From: an uncultured Collinsella sp.
GTDB lineage: Bacteria > Actinomycetota > Coriobacteriia > Coriobacteriales > Coriobacteriaceae
Direction of reading: 5' to 3'
NCBI GenBank assembly: GCA_900551365.1
Contig: URVZ01000005.1
Location: 1-48,365, forward strand
DNA length: 48,365 nucleotides
A program made the position numbers and the translations under genes. The notes beneath the pieces are model-generated. The model searched no databases and was not told where the DNA came from. It saw only the letters and a program-made list of their open reading frames with translations. Below are positions 16,664 through 24,624 of this stretch, piece by piece; the first letter of the stretch is position 1; each line of letters begins with the position of its first letter.

Positions 16664-17689
16664 TTAAGCAACGAACTTCTCGAAGTACTTGATGGTGCGG
16701 ACCATCTGAGAGGTGTAAGAGTTCTCGTTGTCGTACCAAGAGGTGACCTGAACGAGGGTCTGGCCGTTGCCGAGGTCAGAGCACATGGTCTGAGTGGCGT
16801 CGAAGATGGAGCCATGGGTCTCGCCGATGATGTCGGTGGAGACGATGTCGTCCTCGTTGTAACCGAAGGTCTCGGAGATGGTGGCAGCGTAGGCCTTCAT
16901 AGCGGCGTTAACCTCGTCGACGGTGACCTTCTTGTCAACGACAGCGTAGAGGTTGGTGATGGAGCCGGTCGGCGTCGGGACGCGCTGGGCGGCACCGATG
17001 AGCTTGCCGTTGAGCTCGGGGAGAACCAGGCCGATAGCCTTGGCAGCACCGGTGGTGTTGGGGACGATGTTAACGGCGCAGGCGCGGCTACGACGCTTGT
17101 TGCCCTTGCGCTGCGGGCCGTCGAGCGGCATCTGGTCGCCAGTCCAGGCGTGAATGGTGGTCATGATGCCGGACACGATGGGAGCGAAGTCGTTCAGACC
17201 CTTGGCCATCGGGGCGAGGCAGTTGGTGGTGCAGGAAGCAGCGGAGATGATGTTGTCCTCAGCGGTCAGCGTCTCATGGTTGACGTTGTACACGATGGTG
17301 GGCAGATCGCTGCCAGCCGGAGCGGAGATGACGACCTTCTTGGCGCCAGCGTTGATGTGGGCCTGAGCCTTAGCCTTGCTGGTGTAGAAGCCGGTGCACT
17401 CGAGAACGACGTCAACGTCGAGGTCGCCCCAAGGCAGGTTGTTGGCGTCGGCCTCCTTGTAGATCTTGATCTCCTTGCCGTCAACGGTGATGGAATCCTC
17501 GCCAGCAACGACCTCGTGATCGCGAGCGTAGTTGCCCTGCGTGGAGTCGTACTTCAGCAGGTAAGCGAGCATATCGGGAGAGGTGAGGTCGTTGATAGCG
17601 ACGATCTCGGAGCCCTCATGACCGAACATCTGACGGAAAGCCAGACGACCGATGCGACCGAAGCCGTTAATAGCAACCTTTACTGCCAT
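16664..17689 (-). CDS. gap: Type I glyceraldehyde-3-phosphate dehydrogenase
   Basis: A 341-residue enzyme that oxidises glyceraldehyde-3-phosphate with NAD+ and phosphate. The Rossmann start INGFGRIGRLAFR, an acidic residue in AINDL (Asp34) that favours NAD+, and the active-site ASCTTNCLAP (Cys153) are visible. The start is the ATG at 17689 with AAAGGAGA seven bases upstream; the 34-codon extension is the leader. It is the first gene of the gap-pgk-tpiA-gpmI set and lies downstream of whiA. Confidence 0.97.
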   Translation of the reverse strand: MAVKVAINGFGRIGRLAFRQMFGHEGSEIVAINDLTSPDMLAYLLKYDSTQGNYARDHEVVAGEDSITVDGKEIKIYKEADANNLPWGDLDVDVVLECTGFYTSKAKAQAHINAGAKKVVISAPAGSDLPTIVYNVNHETLTAEDNIISAASCTTNCLAPMAKGLNDFAPIVSGIMTTIHAWTGDQMPLDGPQRKGNKRRSRACAVNIVPNTTGAAKAIGLVLPELNGKLIGAAQRVPTPTGSITNLYAVVDKKVTVDEVNAAMKAYAATISETFGYNEDDIVSTDIIGETHGSIFDATQTMCSDLGNGQTLVQVTSWYDNENSYTSQMVRTIKYFEKFVA

Positions 17690-17761
17690 TGTGTCTCCTT
17701 TCGTAAGGCCCCCGCGAGCTACAGCGCCCGCCGTTGAGGCCCACAAACTAACCACTCGCCT

Positions 17762-17790
17762 AATATACCTTTTTTTTGACTTGAATTTCA
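17762..17790 (-). promoter_or_regulatory. Candidate promoter of gap
   Basis: On the minus strand a -10-like TATATT (17762-17767) has TGAAAT 17 bases upstream (17785-17790), or GTGAAA at 18. The spacer contains eight consecutive A. It would give a leader of about 65 bases with a GC-rich dyad before the ribosome site. The -10 is good; the -35 is weak. Confidence 0.45.
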
Positions 17791-17882
17791 CGAGAATGCT
17801 CGAAATTGAAAATCAAATTTACGTTAAAACGTTTTAAAGACTAAAATAGCAGTTAAATCCATATATAAGTCGATACTTCAAA

Positions 17883-18812
17883 CTACCTGTTTGCTTCAAT
17901 GAGCTTTTCAAGCCGTAAAACACGATGGTAGAGGGCCGACTTCGACAAGGGAGGGTCAGCCATCTCCCCCAAATCACGCAGTGACAGATCGGGGTAGCGC
18001 TCGCGCAGGTCGCAAAAGACCGCCAAGGCATCCGGAAGCGCATCGCGAAGGCCACGCTGCTCGAGCTCATCGATCAACGCAAGCTGATGCTGGGCGGCAC
18101 CGGCGCTTCTGGTCTGGTTGGCGAGCTCGGCGTTCACGCGACGGTTTACGTCGTTCTTAACCAATTTGACCGCGCGCGCTTCCTCGATCTCGGCAACGCT
18201 GCGCTTGGCGCCGACCAGCTTTAGGAGCTGCTCGATCTCCTCGGCGCTCTTAATGTACACGGCATATGACCCCCGCCGCGCATTAACACGAGCATGGACC
18301 CCAATCTGCTCCAACAGATCGCAAAGCCCCTTGGCATATTGCTCGCCCTGCACCGCGATCTCCAAATGAAAATCGCCGCGTGGATCGGCCACGAAGCCGC
18401 CCGCGATGAGCGCGCCGCGGATATAGGCAAGCCTGCAGCAGGGACGGGCAACGATATGTCGGGGCACGCCGGCGACAAGTCCTCCCCTGCGGTCGAGGAT
18501 GCCCAGCAGCACCAGAGCCTTATCCAGGTCTGGCTGATCAGGCAAGGTGATGAGGTAGTTTCGAACCTTATGCAATACAGATTTACGAACGGTGAATTCC
18601 GTTTTGAGCTTAAGGATGCGATGCGTCAGTGTGATCATCGTGCGCGCGACGGCGCCCGTCTCGGTCGCGACCGTCAAACGATACCGCCCGGAGCCGGCCA
18701 GCGAAAGTGTACCGCTCACACGCGTCAGGGCGGCAAGCGTCGACAAATCGCAGTATTCACATTCGGGTTCGCAGCGCGCGAGCTCGTCACGCACCTCGGC
18801 GGTAAACGACAT
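17883..18812 (-). CDS. whiA: DNA-binding protein WhiA
   Basis: A 309-residue protein of the WhiA family, known as a sporulation regulator in Streptomyces and as a cell-division and metabolism factor in other Gram-positives. The N-terminal LAGLIDADG-like fold (about residues 1-215, with YIRGALIAGGFVADPRGDFHLEI) and the C-terminal helix-turn-helix (about 225-309, with NRRVNAELANQ and SLRDLGEMADPPLSKSALYHR) are both clear. It begins 6 bases after rapZ. The usual neighbour yvcK is not between them. Confidence 0.96.
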   Translation of the reverse strand: MSFTAEVRDELARCEPECEYCDLSTLAALTRVSGTLSLAGSGRYRLTVATETGAVARTMITLTHRILKLKTEFTVRKSVLHKVRNYLITLPDQPDLDKALVLLGILDRRGGLVAGVPRHIVARPCCRLAYIRGALIAGGFVADPRGDFHLEIAVQGEQYAKGLCDLLEQIGVHARVNARRGSYAVYIKSAEEIEQLLKLVGAKRSVAEIEEARAVKLVKNDVNRRVNAELANQTRSAGAAQHQLALIDELEQRGLRDALPDALAVFCDLRERYPDLSLRDLGEMADPPLSKSALYHRVLRLEKLIEANR

Positions 18813-18818
18813 GCAGGC

Positions 18819-19739
18819 CTATGCTTTCGTGTTGGCGCGCGACAGGTCGCGGTGGGAAATGCTCACGTGATATTGAGCGCCTTCCAAATAACGTGCCGTG
18901 GCCTCGGCGATGGCAACGCTGCGGTGTTGACCGCCCGTGCAGCCGATGGCAATAGAAAGCTGTGGCTTGCCCTCCGCGATATAGCCCGGCATCACCGTAT
19001 CGAGCAGCTGCGTCCAAGCTTTCCAGAACTCCTGGGTCTTGGGATGGTCCAGAACAAAGTCGGAGACCTTCTTATCGAGACCGGTCATGGTGCGCATCTC
19101 GGGATCGTAGAACGGATTGGGCAGGAAGCGAACGTCGATCATAATGTCCGCCTCAACGGGCATACCGTGCTTAAAGCCAAACGAGAACACGTGAACGTCC
19201 ATGAGCTGCTGGTCGGACAACTCGGAGAACGCCCTGCGCAATTTGTTGCGCAGGGCAGAGGTACGCAGGCGGCTCGTGTCGATGATCATATCGGCTCGGT
19301 CGCGCACACCCTGCAGCTGCAGGCGCTCGCGCTGAATCGCATCGGCCGTAGTCTCCCCCGGCTTGGCAATGGGATGGCGGCGGCGGTTTTCGCTATAACG
19401 ACGGATCAGCACCTCGTCAGAGGCCTCGAGAAACACGATGTCACAGCTCATCTCGCGCTCCTCGAGTGCGGCAACGGCATCGAGCAGCTCATCGAACAAG
19501 CCCTGGCTGCGCAGGTCACAGGTGACGGCGAGATGCCTGCCCACGCCCGTATTGATGCCGACGAGCTCGGCAAGCTGGGCGATGAGACGCGGAGGCAGGT
19601 TATCGATGCAAAAATAGCCCATGTCCTCGAACACGTGCATGGCCTGTGTGCGGCCCGATCCGGACATTCCGGTGATGATGACGATATCGGGGATGCGCTC
19701 CGAGCGCTCCGCCGCATCCATGGCATCTCCCTTTTGCAT
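18819..19739 (-). CDS. rapZ: RNase adapter protein RapZ/YvcJ family nucleotide-binding protein
   Basis: A 306-residue P-loop protein. In proteobacteria RapZ controls GlmY/GlmZ small RNAs and glucosamine-6-phosphate synthesis; in Gram-positives (YvcJ) the role is less clear. The P-loop reads GMSGSGRT, with Arg where Lys is standard; as I recall, actinobacterial members share this. The C-terminal domain has SIAIGCTGGQHRSVAIAE. Two starts are possible: ATG at 19739 with GGGAGG six bases upstream (chosen), or ATG at 19721 with AAAGGGAG. The upstream ribosome site directly follows a terminator-like hairpin. A link to amino-sugar metabolism is suggestive because the sialic acid operon ends just upstream. 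Confidence 0.93.
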   Translation of the reverse strand: MQKGDAMDAAERSERIPDIVIITGMSGSGRTQAMHVFEDMGYFCIDNLPPRLIAQLAELVGINTGVGRHLAVTCDLRSQGLFDELLDAVAALEEREMSCDIVFLEASDEVLIRRYSENRRRHPIAKPGETTADAIQRERLQLQGVRDRADMIIDTSRLRTSALRNKLRRAFSELSDQQLMDVHVFSFGFKHGMPVEADIMIDVRFLPNPFYDPEMRTMTGLDKKVSDFVLDHPKTQEFWKAWTQLLDTVMPGYIAEGKPQLSIAIGCTGGQHRSVAIAEATARYLEGAQYHVSISHRDLSRANTKA

Positions 19740-19751
19740 GTGCTGCCTCCC

Positions 19752-19789
19752 GAAAACAAGCGCGGGACCCAGCAACCCGGATCCCGCGC
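19752..19789 (-). terminator. Terminator-like hairpin between nanE and rapZ
   Basis: On the minus strand GCGCGGGATCC / GGTCCCGCGC forms a strong stem followed by TTGTTTT, and this runs straight into the rapZ ribosome site GGGAGG. A -10-like TATACT lies upstream at 19808-19813 without a clear -35. It is either the end of the nan operon or a leader structure controlling rapZ. Confidence 0.7.
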
Positions 19790-19840
19790 GGTCAATTGCC
19801 TATATTGAGTATACCGCCCCGAGCGGATACGAGGCCTGTC

Positions 19841-20527
19841 TTACGCCTCAAGTGCAGCCTTGAACCAACTCGTAATACTCGTGGGGTGCGTGATGGCGGT
19901 GCCGACGACAACGGCCCAGGCGCCAGCATCGATCGCGGCGCGAGCCTCCTCGGGCGTATGCACGCGACCCTCGCAAATGATAGGAAGGCCGGGGAATTCC
20001 TCAGTCGCCTGACGCAGGAGCGGCAGGTCGGGGCCATCGGCCATGGTGCAGTCGATGGCGGCGACGCCGTGAGAAAGCGTGGTGGATACCAGGTCAAAGC
20101 CCATATCAACAGCACGGCGAATATCCTCGATGGTGGCACAATCCGCCATCAGGAGCACACCCTCCTCGTGCAGCGGGCGGAAGGTATCCTCGACCGTCTT
20201 GCCATCGGGGCGCGGACGATCGGTGGCGTCGATCGCCACGATATCGGCACCCGCAGCAACGCAGGCGCGAGCGTGACGCAGCGTCGGCGTGATGTAAACG
20301 CCCTCGTGCCCATCCTTCCACAGGCCGATAACAGGAACCTCACAGCGACCCTTAATGGCGGCAATGTCGGCAAGGCCCTGGCAGCGAATGGCGGCGGCGC
20401 CGCCGAGCTCGCAAGCACGAGACATTTGAGCCATGGTCTCGGGCGTACGAAGCGGCTCGCCCATATACGCCTGAACGCTCACGACGAGCTTACCCTTCAG
20501 GGATTGAATCAAAGGATCGACGGTCAT
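19841..20527 (-). CDS. nanE: N-acylglucosamine-6-phosphate 2-epimerase
   Basis: A 228-residue TIM-barrel enzyme that converts ManNAc-6-P to GlcNAc-6-P, the last dedicated step of sialic acid breakdown. Characteristic stretches are VSVQAYMGEPLR, AIRCQGLADI, PVIGLWKDGHEGVYITPT, IDATDRPRPDGK (with the catalytic Lys region) and ICEGRVHTPEEA. The start at 20527 has AAAGG ten bases upstream. It is the last gene of the sialic acid operon. nagA and nagB, needed for the next steps, are not in this window. Confidence 0.95.
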   Translation of the reverse strand: MTVDPLIQSLKGKLVVSVQAYMGEPLRTPETMAQMSRACELGGAAAIRCQGLADIAAIKGRCEVPVIGLWKDGHEGVYITPTLRHARACVAAGADIVAIDATDRPRPDGKTVEDTFRPLHEEGVLLMADCATIEDIRRAVDMGFDLVSTTLSHGVAAIDCTMADGPDLPLLRQATEEFPGLPIICEGRVHTPEEARAAIDAGAWAVVVGTAITHPTSITSWFKAALEA

Positions 20528-20550
20528 AAGGCTGCAACCTTTCTCAGAAC

Positions 20551-20581
20551 AGCCTCCCGAGGCGTGTTGTCTCGGGAGGCT
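20551..20581 (-). terminator. Hairpin between nanK and nanE
   Basis: A perfect 11-bp stem AGCCTCCCGAG / CTCGGGAGGCT with a 9-base loop, ending 24 bases before the nanE start. No T run follows on the minus strand (GTTCTG), so RNA stabilisation or processing is more likely than full termination. Confidence 0.65.
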
Positions 20582-20597
20582 CCTACAGAAGATACGT

Positions 20598-21563
20598 TTA
20601 CTTCAACGAAGCAAGAAGATGCTCGGCGGCACCGATGAGCGGAGCATCGCCCTCCAGAGAACCGATGAGGATCGGCGTGTCCTGAAGCGGATCGAGCGCC
20701 TGGCTGGCATAGCCCTCGTGCACCGAATCCTTCCACGTCTGCGAACGCCAATCGGGACCTTGGTGAATCACGCCGCCCGAAAGCACGATGACCTCAGGGT
20801 CCAGGATGTTAGCGAGCGAGCCCAAGCTGGCCCCCAGCGCAAAGCCGGCGTCATGGATGACCTCGGTCGCCTTTGCGTCGCCCGCACGGCACAGATCGTT
20901 CACATCGCGACCGACCGAAGGACGGCTGGGGTCGACGCGGCCAAAACGCTCATCGTACATTCGACCAATGGAAGTGCCCGAAGCAACCGACTCCAGATGG
21001 CCGGAACGCCCGCAGGCGCAGGGAATGCCGGCGGCAGCCGAACACTCAATGTGGCCCATATGACCGGCAGCACCATGGAAGCCCTGCATCACGCGGCCGC
21101 TCTCGACATATGCGCCGCCGATGCCCGTGCCGATGCCAAGACACAAGACGGAGAACTTGCCCTTGCCGACGCCCCAGTGGGCCTCGCCCAGAGCATGAGC
21201 CTGCACGTCGCCCACAACGGCAACGGGAAGACCGAGGTCCTCGCGCAGACGCGGCCCCAACTGAACGCCGGACCAGCCGGGCATGATCTCATTGGCATAC
21301 GCGATGGCGCCCGTCTTGGGATCGACGACGCCGGCGGCGCCGATACCGACGCCAAGGACCTCGACATCGGGATTCGCCTCGAGAGCGGCCTTGATGGACG
21401 CCTCGATACGCTGGAAGACGGCCTCGCCGCCCTCTTGGGCCTCGGTGGGAACCTCGGCCTCAAAGACGGGACGGGGCACACTACCGTCAGCCGGGTACTC
21501 CATGATGGCAGTCGCGATCTTAGTTCCGCCGATATCGACAGAGCAGACGTACTTGTTCTCCAT
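20598..21563 (-). CDS. nanK: ROK family sugar kinase, probable N-acetylmannosamine kinase
   Basis: A 321-residue kinase expected to phosphorylate ManNAc with ATP. The ATP-binding motif SVDIGGTKIATAI is at residues 8-20, the second motif GIGTGIGGAYV is mid-protein, and the ROK signature GHMGHIE...CACGRSGHLES follows. In that signature the third cysteine of the usual CxCGxxGC zinc site is a His; it may still bind metal. The start is the ATG at 21563 with AAGGAGA upstream. Placement between nanA and nanE gives the substrate; sequence alone would also allow a glucokinase. Confidence 0.88.
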   Translation of the reverse strand: MENKYVCSVDIGGTKIATAIMEYPADGSVPRPVFEAEVPTEAQEGGEAVFQRIEASIKAALEANPDVEVLGVGIGAAGVVDPKTGAIAYANEIMPGWSGVQLGPRLREDLGLPVAVVGDVQAHALGEAHWGVGKGKFSVLCLGIGTGIGGAYVESGRVMQGFHGAAGHMGHIECSAAAGIPCACGRSGHLESVASGTSIGRMYDERFGRVDPSRPSVGRDVNDLCRAGDAKATEVIHDAGFALGASLGSLANILDPEVIVLSGGVIHQGPDWRSQTWKDSVHEGYASQALDPLQDTPILIGSLEGDAPLIGAAEHLLASLK

Positions 21564-21634
21564 GTCGCTCTCCTTAGGAGATAAAAACAACTACAGGAAA
21601 TGAAGGCTGCGTTATCGCCGCAGCTTGGTAAAGG

Positions 21635-21730
21635 TTTCCCGGGTGTTCGAGGTTGGGGTGAAAGCGGTCGGGCGTTGACCTAATGGGTCACGCTCGACCG
21701 CTTGAGCCCCAAGATCGGGTGCCCGGGGAA
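21635..21730 (+). repeat. Long intergenic hairpin, family 2, copy 2
   Basis: Arms of 46 bases (21635-21680 and 21685-21730) with the loop TAAT, beginning 3 bases after the nanA stop codon. Like copy 1 (2119-2218) it has a CCCGGGTG-type basal helix, a G-A/G-G internal loop in CGAGGTT against AAGATCG, and a G-A/A-G tandem in GTGAAAG against CTTGAGC. All transition differences between the arms are compatible with G-U pairs on the plus strand. The middle and terminal helices differ in sequence from copy 1 but keep pairing. On the minus strand it would sit between nanA and nanK. Confidence 0.7.
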
Positions 21731-21733
21731 GCT

Positions 21734-22654
21734 TTACAGGAGACCGTTGTCCTGGAGGACCTTCTTAATAGCCTCGACGTTCTCGCCGGTCATGGCCTTC
21801 ACCGGGCGCGGCATGGTCGGGCTGTCGAAGATACCCATGAGGTTCATAGCGGTCTTGAAGGCGCCGACGCCACCGGCATAGCCCTGGACGCCCGAGGTGA
21901 CATCCCAGATATGCGAAATCTCATTGAGGCGATCCTGCTCGGCCTTGACGGTAGCCCAGTCACCAGCCTGAGCGGCCTTCCACTGACGCACGTAGCCCTC
22001 GGGCTCAACGTTGGCGAGACCCGGGACGGAACCGTCGGCGCCACCGAGATAAGCGCCGTCGACAACAACCTCGTGACCGGTGAGGATGCTCATCGGATGG
22101 CCGTTCTTCTCGTTCTCCTGAACGAGGTAGCGGAACGAGATGTCATCACCCGAGGAATCCTTGACGCCGGCCAGAACGCCCTCGGCACCGAGCTTGGCAA
22201 GAAGCTTCCAGGGGAGCTTGGTGTGGACACACACGGGGATGTCGTAGGCGAAGATGGGCAGGTCGAGTTCCTCATGCAGGATGCGGAAGTGCTCCTCGAC
22301 CTCGGTCATGCCCTGCAGGGCATAGAACGGGCAGGTGGCGACGAGAGCATCGGCGCCCAGCTCCTGAGCGACCTTACCGTGCTCGATCATGCGCTCGGTC
22401 TCGGTGTCGATGATGCCGACCAGAACGGGAACGCGGTGGTCGACGATACGGACGGCCTCGGCGATGATCTGACGGCGACGCTCGTCGGTGGAGAAGACGA
22501 CCTCGCCCGAGGAGCCCAGGAAGAACAAGCCATCGACGCCGGCATCGATCATGCGGTTGATGCTGCGCTCAAAGGAGGCAACGTCGAGCTGGTGATCTTC
22601 GGTATCGGGAACTACGACGGGAGGGATAACGCCGGTGAATTTCTGAGTTGCCAC
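21734..22654 (-). CDS. nanA: N-acetylneuraminate lyase
   Basis: A 306-residue class I aldolase of the DapA/NanA superfamily that splits Neu5Ac to ManNAc and pyruvate. The pyruvate-binding motif LGSSGE is at residues 46-51, Tyr137 lies in AYDIP, and the Schiff-base Lys165 is in GVKDSSGD. The start is a GTG at 22654 with AAGGAG six bases upstream; the 28-codon extension has no ribosome site. Other DapA-family aldolases look similar, but the neighbours NanE, ROK kinase and a SiaEFGI-like transporter make the sialic acid role the best reading. Confidence 0.9.
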   Translation of the reverse strand: MATQKFTGVIPPVVVPDTEDHQLDVASFERSINRMIDAGVDGLFFLGSSGEVVFSTDERRRQIIAEAVRIVDHRVPVLVGIIDTETERMIEHGKVAQELGADALVATCPFYALQGMTEVEEHFRILHEELDLPIFAYDIPVCVHTKLPWKLLAKLGAEGVLAGVKDSSGDDISFRYLVQENEKNGHPMSILTGHEVVVDGAYLGGADGSVPGLANVEPEGYVRQWKAAQAGDWATVKAEQDRLNEISHIWDVTSGVQGYAGGVGAFKTAMNLMGIFDSPTMPRPVKAMTGENVEAIKKVLQDNGLL

Positions 22655-22722
22655 AAGAATCTCCTTAGCTGTCTGGCGGGCGACCCTATGCCACCCACTC
22701 TTGTTGGCAGTGTCCAGGCCGT

Positions 22723-23574
22723 CTAGGCCAAAGAACACGAGTAGAACGTTTGGTTAAAAAAGTCGACGACTTCGTTTTCGAACGCATTGATGCGCTCGTG
22801 AGCGTATTTTGCATAGACGATATGCCTCCGGTCACACTCAAGACCGTTGAATACGGCAAACTGATCCTTGGGATCGCTCACGGTATCCATAAGCGATGTG
22901 CCCATGAGCACCGATCCGCGCACCCGAGACGACAGCGCCTCGAGGCCGCCAGGAAGCGGATTGGCAACCGCCGTGCAGGCGAGGCCCCGCTCGTCCAGAG
23001 CAGAAACCGCCAGCGCGACTCCGCCGCCAAGACCCTCGCCCCATGCAAAGATGCGGTCGGGGTCCATGCCATCAAGATTGCGCGCCACCTTCGCCAGCGC
23101 GCAACCCCAACGGACGCGCTCGACAAAAGCGGGCGAAGAAATCCCCCGCTGCAGGTCGTCCGCACCAGCAACATCGTCATCCAGCGCGAGGACGGCATAC
23201 CCCATGGCGGCAAATCTCGTCATGTGATGCCAGCCGCGCACAGGCCGATCGATGTCGTGGAACATCAGGCACAACGGCACACGCTCAGATACTCGGGCAC
23301 GACCGACAGGCTCGATCAAACGAGCGTGAATCGCATCGTCACCGAGCTCAAAGGAGACCTCCGAGTAACGGGCGCAGGGGTTAACAAAGTCAATCGCCGT
23401 AATGGCCAGGCCTTGAATCTCAAGATTCGAAGCGCATGTCTCTAAATCAGAAACATCTGCTTGGACATCACCGCGCCAGTCCCGATATTCTGCGAGCCTT
23501 GACGAAACCGTTCCAGGAATTCCCACGAGCCCGGGGACTATCAGCTCGTTAACATTGCTCTCGCACTTAGACAT
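22723..23574 (-). CDS. Acetyl xylan esterase (AXE1)-like alpha/beta hydrolase, probably inactive
   Basis: A 283-residue AXE1-type protein that overlaps the preceding esterase by 8 bases (ATGTCTAA). It aligns with that neighbour over the fold, but the nucleophile elbow reads GEGLGG, with Gly181 where the catalytic Ser stands (GASQGG in the neighbour). The Asp (Asp230 in GTSLMD) and His (His259 in YAHERI) positions are kept. The codon is GGT, one base from AGT (Ser). The second conserved region (DCPGQGG in the neighbour) is DDDVAGA here. It looks like a diverged paralogue that may bind a sugar or form a heteromer rather than hydrolyse esters. A sequencing error at one base would not explain the other changes. 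Confidence 0.8.
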   Translation of the reverse strand: MSKCESNVNELIVPGLVGIPGTVSSRLAEYRDWRGDVQADVSDLETCASNLEIQGLAITAIDFVNPCARYSEVSFELGDDAIHARLIEPVGRARVSERVPLCLMFHDIDRPVRGWHHMTRFAAMGYAVLALDDDVAGADDLQRGISSPAFVERVRWGCALAKVARNLDGMDPDRIFAWGEGLGGGVALAVSALDERGLACTAVANPLPGGLEALSSRVRGSVLMGTSLMDTVSDPKDQFAVFNGLECDRRHIVYAKYAHERINAFENEVVDFFNQTFYSCSLA

Positions 23575-24544
23575 GAGCCTCCCCTCCCTTGCAGAAAAAC
23601 GGAATGATCAGATCGTCAAAATCCTGAATCTCCTCGTGGCCAAAGCCTTCAAAGAACTCATGACGCTTTTCGCAGGTCAGGTTGTTATAGACCGCAAACT
23701 GCGTCGCTGGCGGGCAGACGATATCGGCTGTGCCGGTGCCAAACAGCACGGGGCATTTGACCATAGGGGCAAAGTTCTTGGAATCGAAGTACGCCAGCTT
23801 GGCATAGGCTTCGTCAATACGAGTCGAGTCCTCGTCAAACCAGCGAGACCAATAGCGCAGGCCCTCGTAGGCAATGTCGTCTGCATCCAAATCCCAGACT
23901 AGGCGGAAATCTGACAGGAAGGGATAGAGGATGGCGGCACGATTGATAAGCTCGCTGTTAAGCGCACAGGTCGCAATGCCCAAACCACCACCCTGCGACG
24001 CGCCGTTCACAAACACACGGACAAGATCGATGCCCTCGAGCTCACGAACAATACGGCACAGGATTCGAATATCTTGGTGCAAGCGGACATAGTAGAGGTT
24101 GGCCGGGTCGCCGTCGATGCCGGCGACGATATGCCCGGCAACCGTTGTGCCCTCAAATCCACCAATGTCCTCGGAGGGACCTCCTTGGCCGGGGCAGTCG
24201 AGGGCGATGAGTGCCATGCCCATGCCCGCAAACGACGCCTGCTCAAACCAGCTGCGGCTTGCACCCGGATACCCATGGAACTGAAGCACCAATGGCACGG
24301 GCTCGTCCGAGACGGGTTTAAGGTACTTGGCATGCAGGCGAGCGCCACACATGCCGGTATACCAGAGGTCGAAAAGTTGGCAGGTCGCGGCATCGGTGAC
24401 CGATGCCGTGTCGATCGCATAGTCAAGCCCGACGGCGTCGGCCTCGGCCATGCGATCCTTCCAAAAGAGATCGAAATCTGATGGACGGGGCATGGCGCCT
24501 CGATATTCACCAAATTGATGTTGTAGCTCCTGAGCACTTGGCAT
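23567..24544 (-). CDS. AXE1-family acetyl esterase, probable sialic acid O-acetylesterase
   Basis: A 325-residue cytoplasmic alpha/beta hydrolase of the acetyl xylan esterase/cephalosporin C deacetylase family. The full triad is visible: Ser183 in GASQGGG, Asp274 in GTADIVCPP and His303 in GFGHEE. There is no signal peptide. The family has loose substrate specificity; its place in a sialic acid operon suggests removal of O-acetyl groups from imported sialic acids, which is inference. The start is uncertain: ATG at 24544 is the first codon that fits the family, but the only ribosome-like site, GAAAGG, is about 15 bases upstream. It follows the transporter genes by 80 bases. Confidence 0.85.
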   Translation of the reverse strand: MPSAQELQHQFGEYRGAMPRPSDFDLFWKDRMAEADAVGLDYAIDTASVTDAATCQLFDLWYTGMCGARLHAKYLKPVSDEPVPLVLQFHGYPGASRSWFEQASFAGMGMALIALDCPGQGGPSEDIGGFEGTTVAGHIVAGIDGDPANLYYVRLHQDIRILCRIVRELEGIDLVRVFVNGASQGGGLGIATCALNSELINRAAILYPFLSDFRLVWDLDADDIAYEGLRYWSRWFDEDSTRIDEAYAKLAYFDSKNFAPMVKCPVLFGTGTADIVCPPATQFAVYNNLTCEKRHEFFEGFGHEEIQDFDDLIIPFFCKGGEAHV

Positions 24545-24624
24545 GGCTCGTGAACCCAACCTTTCGAAATCGCAACGGAGGTGCGCCCGGCAAGGGAACC
24601 GGGCGCACGGGAGGGAAAGCGAGG

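Noticed and set aside
22723..23574. Calling the serine-less esterase a pseudogene
   Set aside because: The frame is intact over 283 codons, overlaps its neighbour in a coupled manner and keeps Asp and His positions, so it is more likely a maintained non-catalytic protein.
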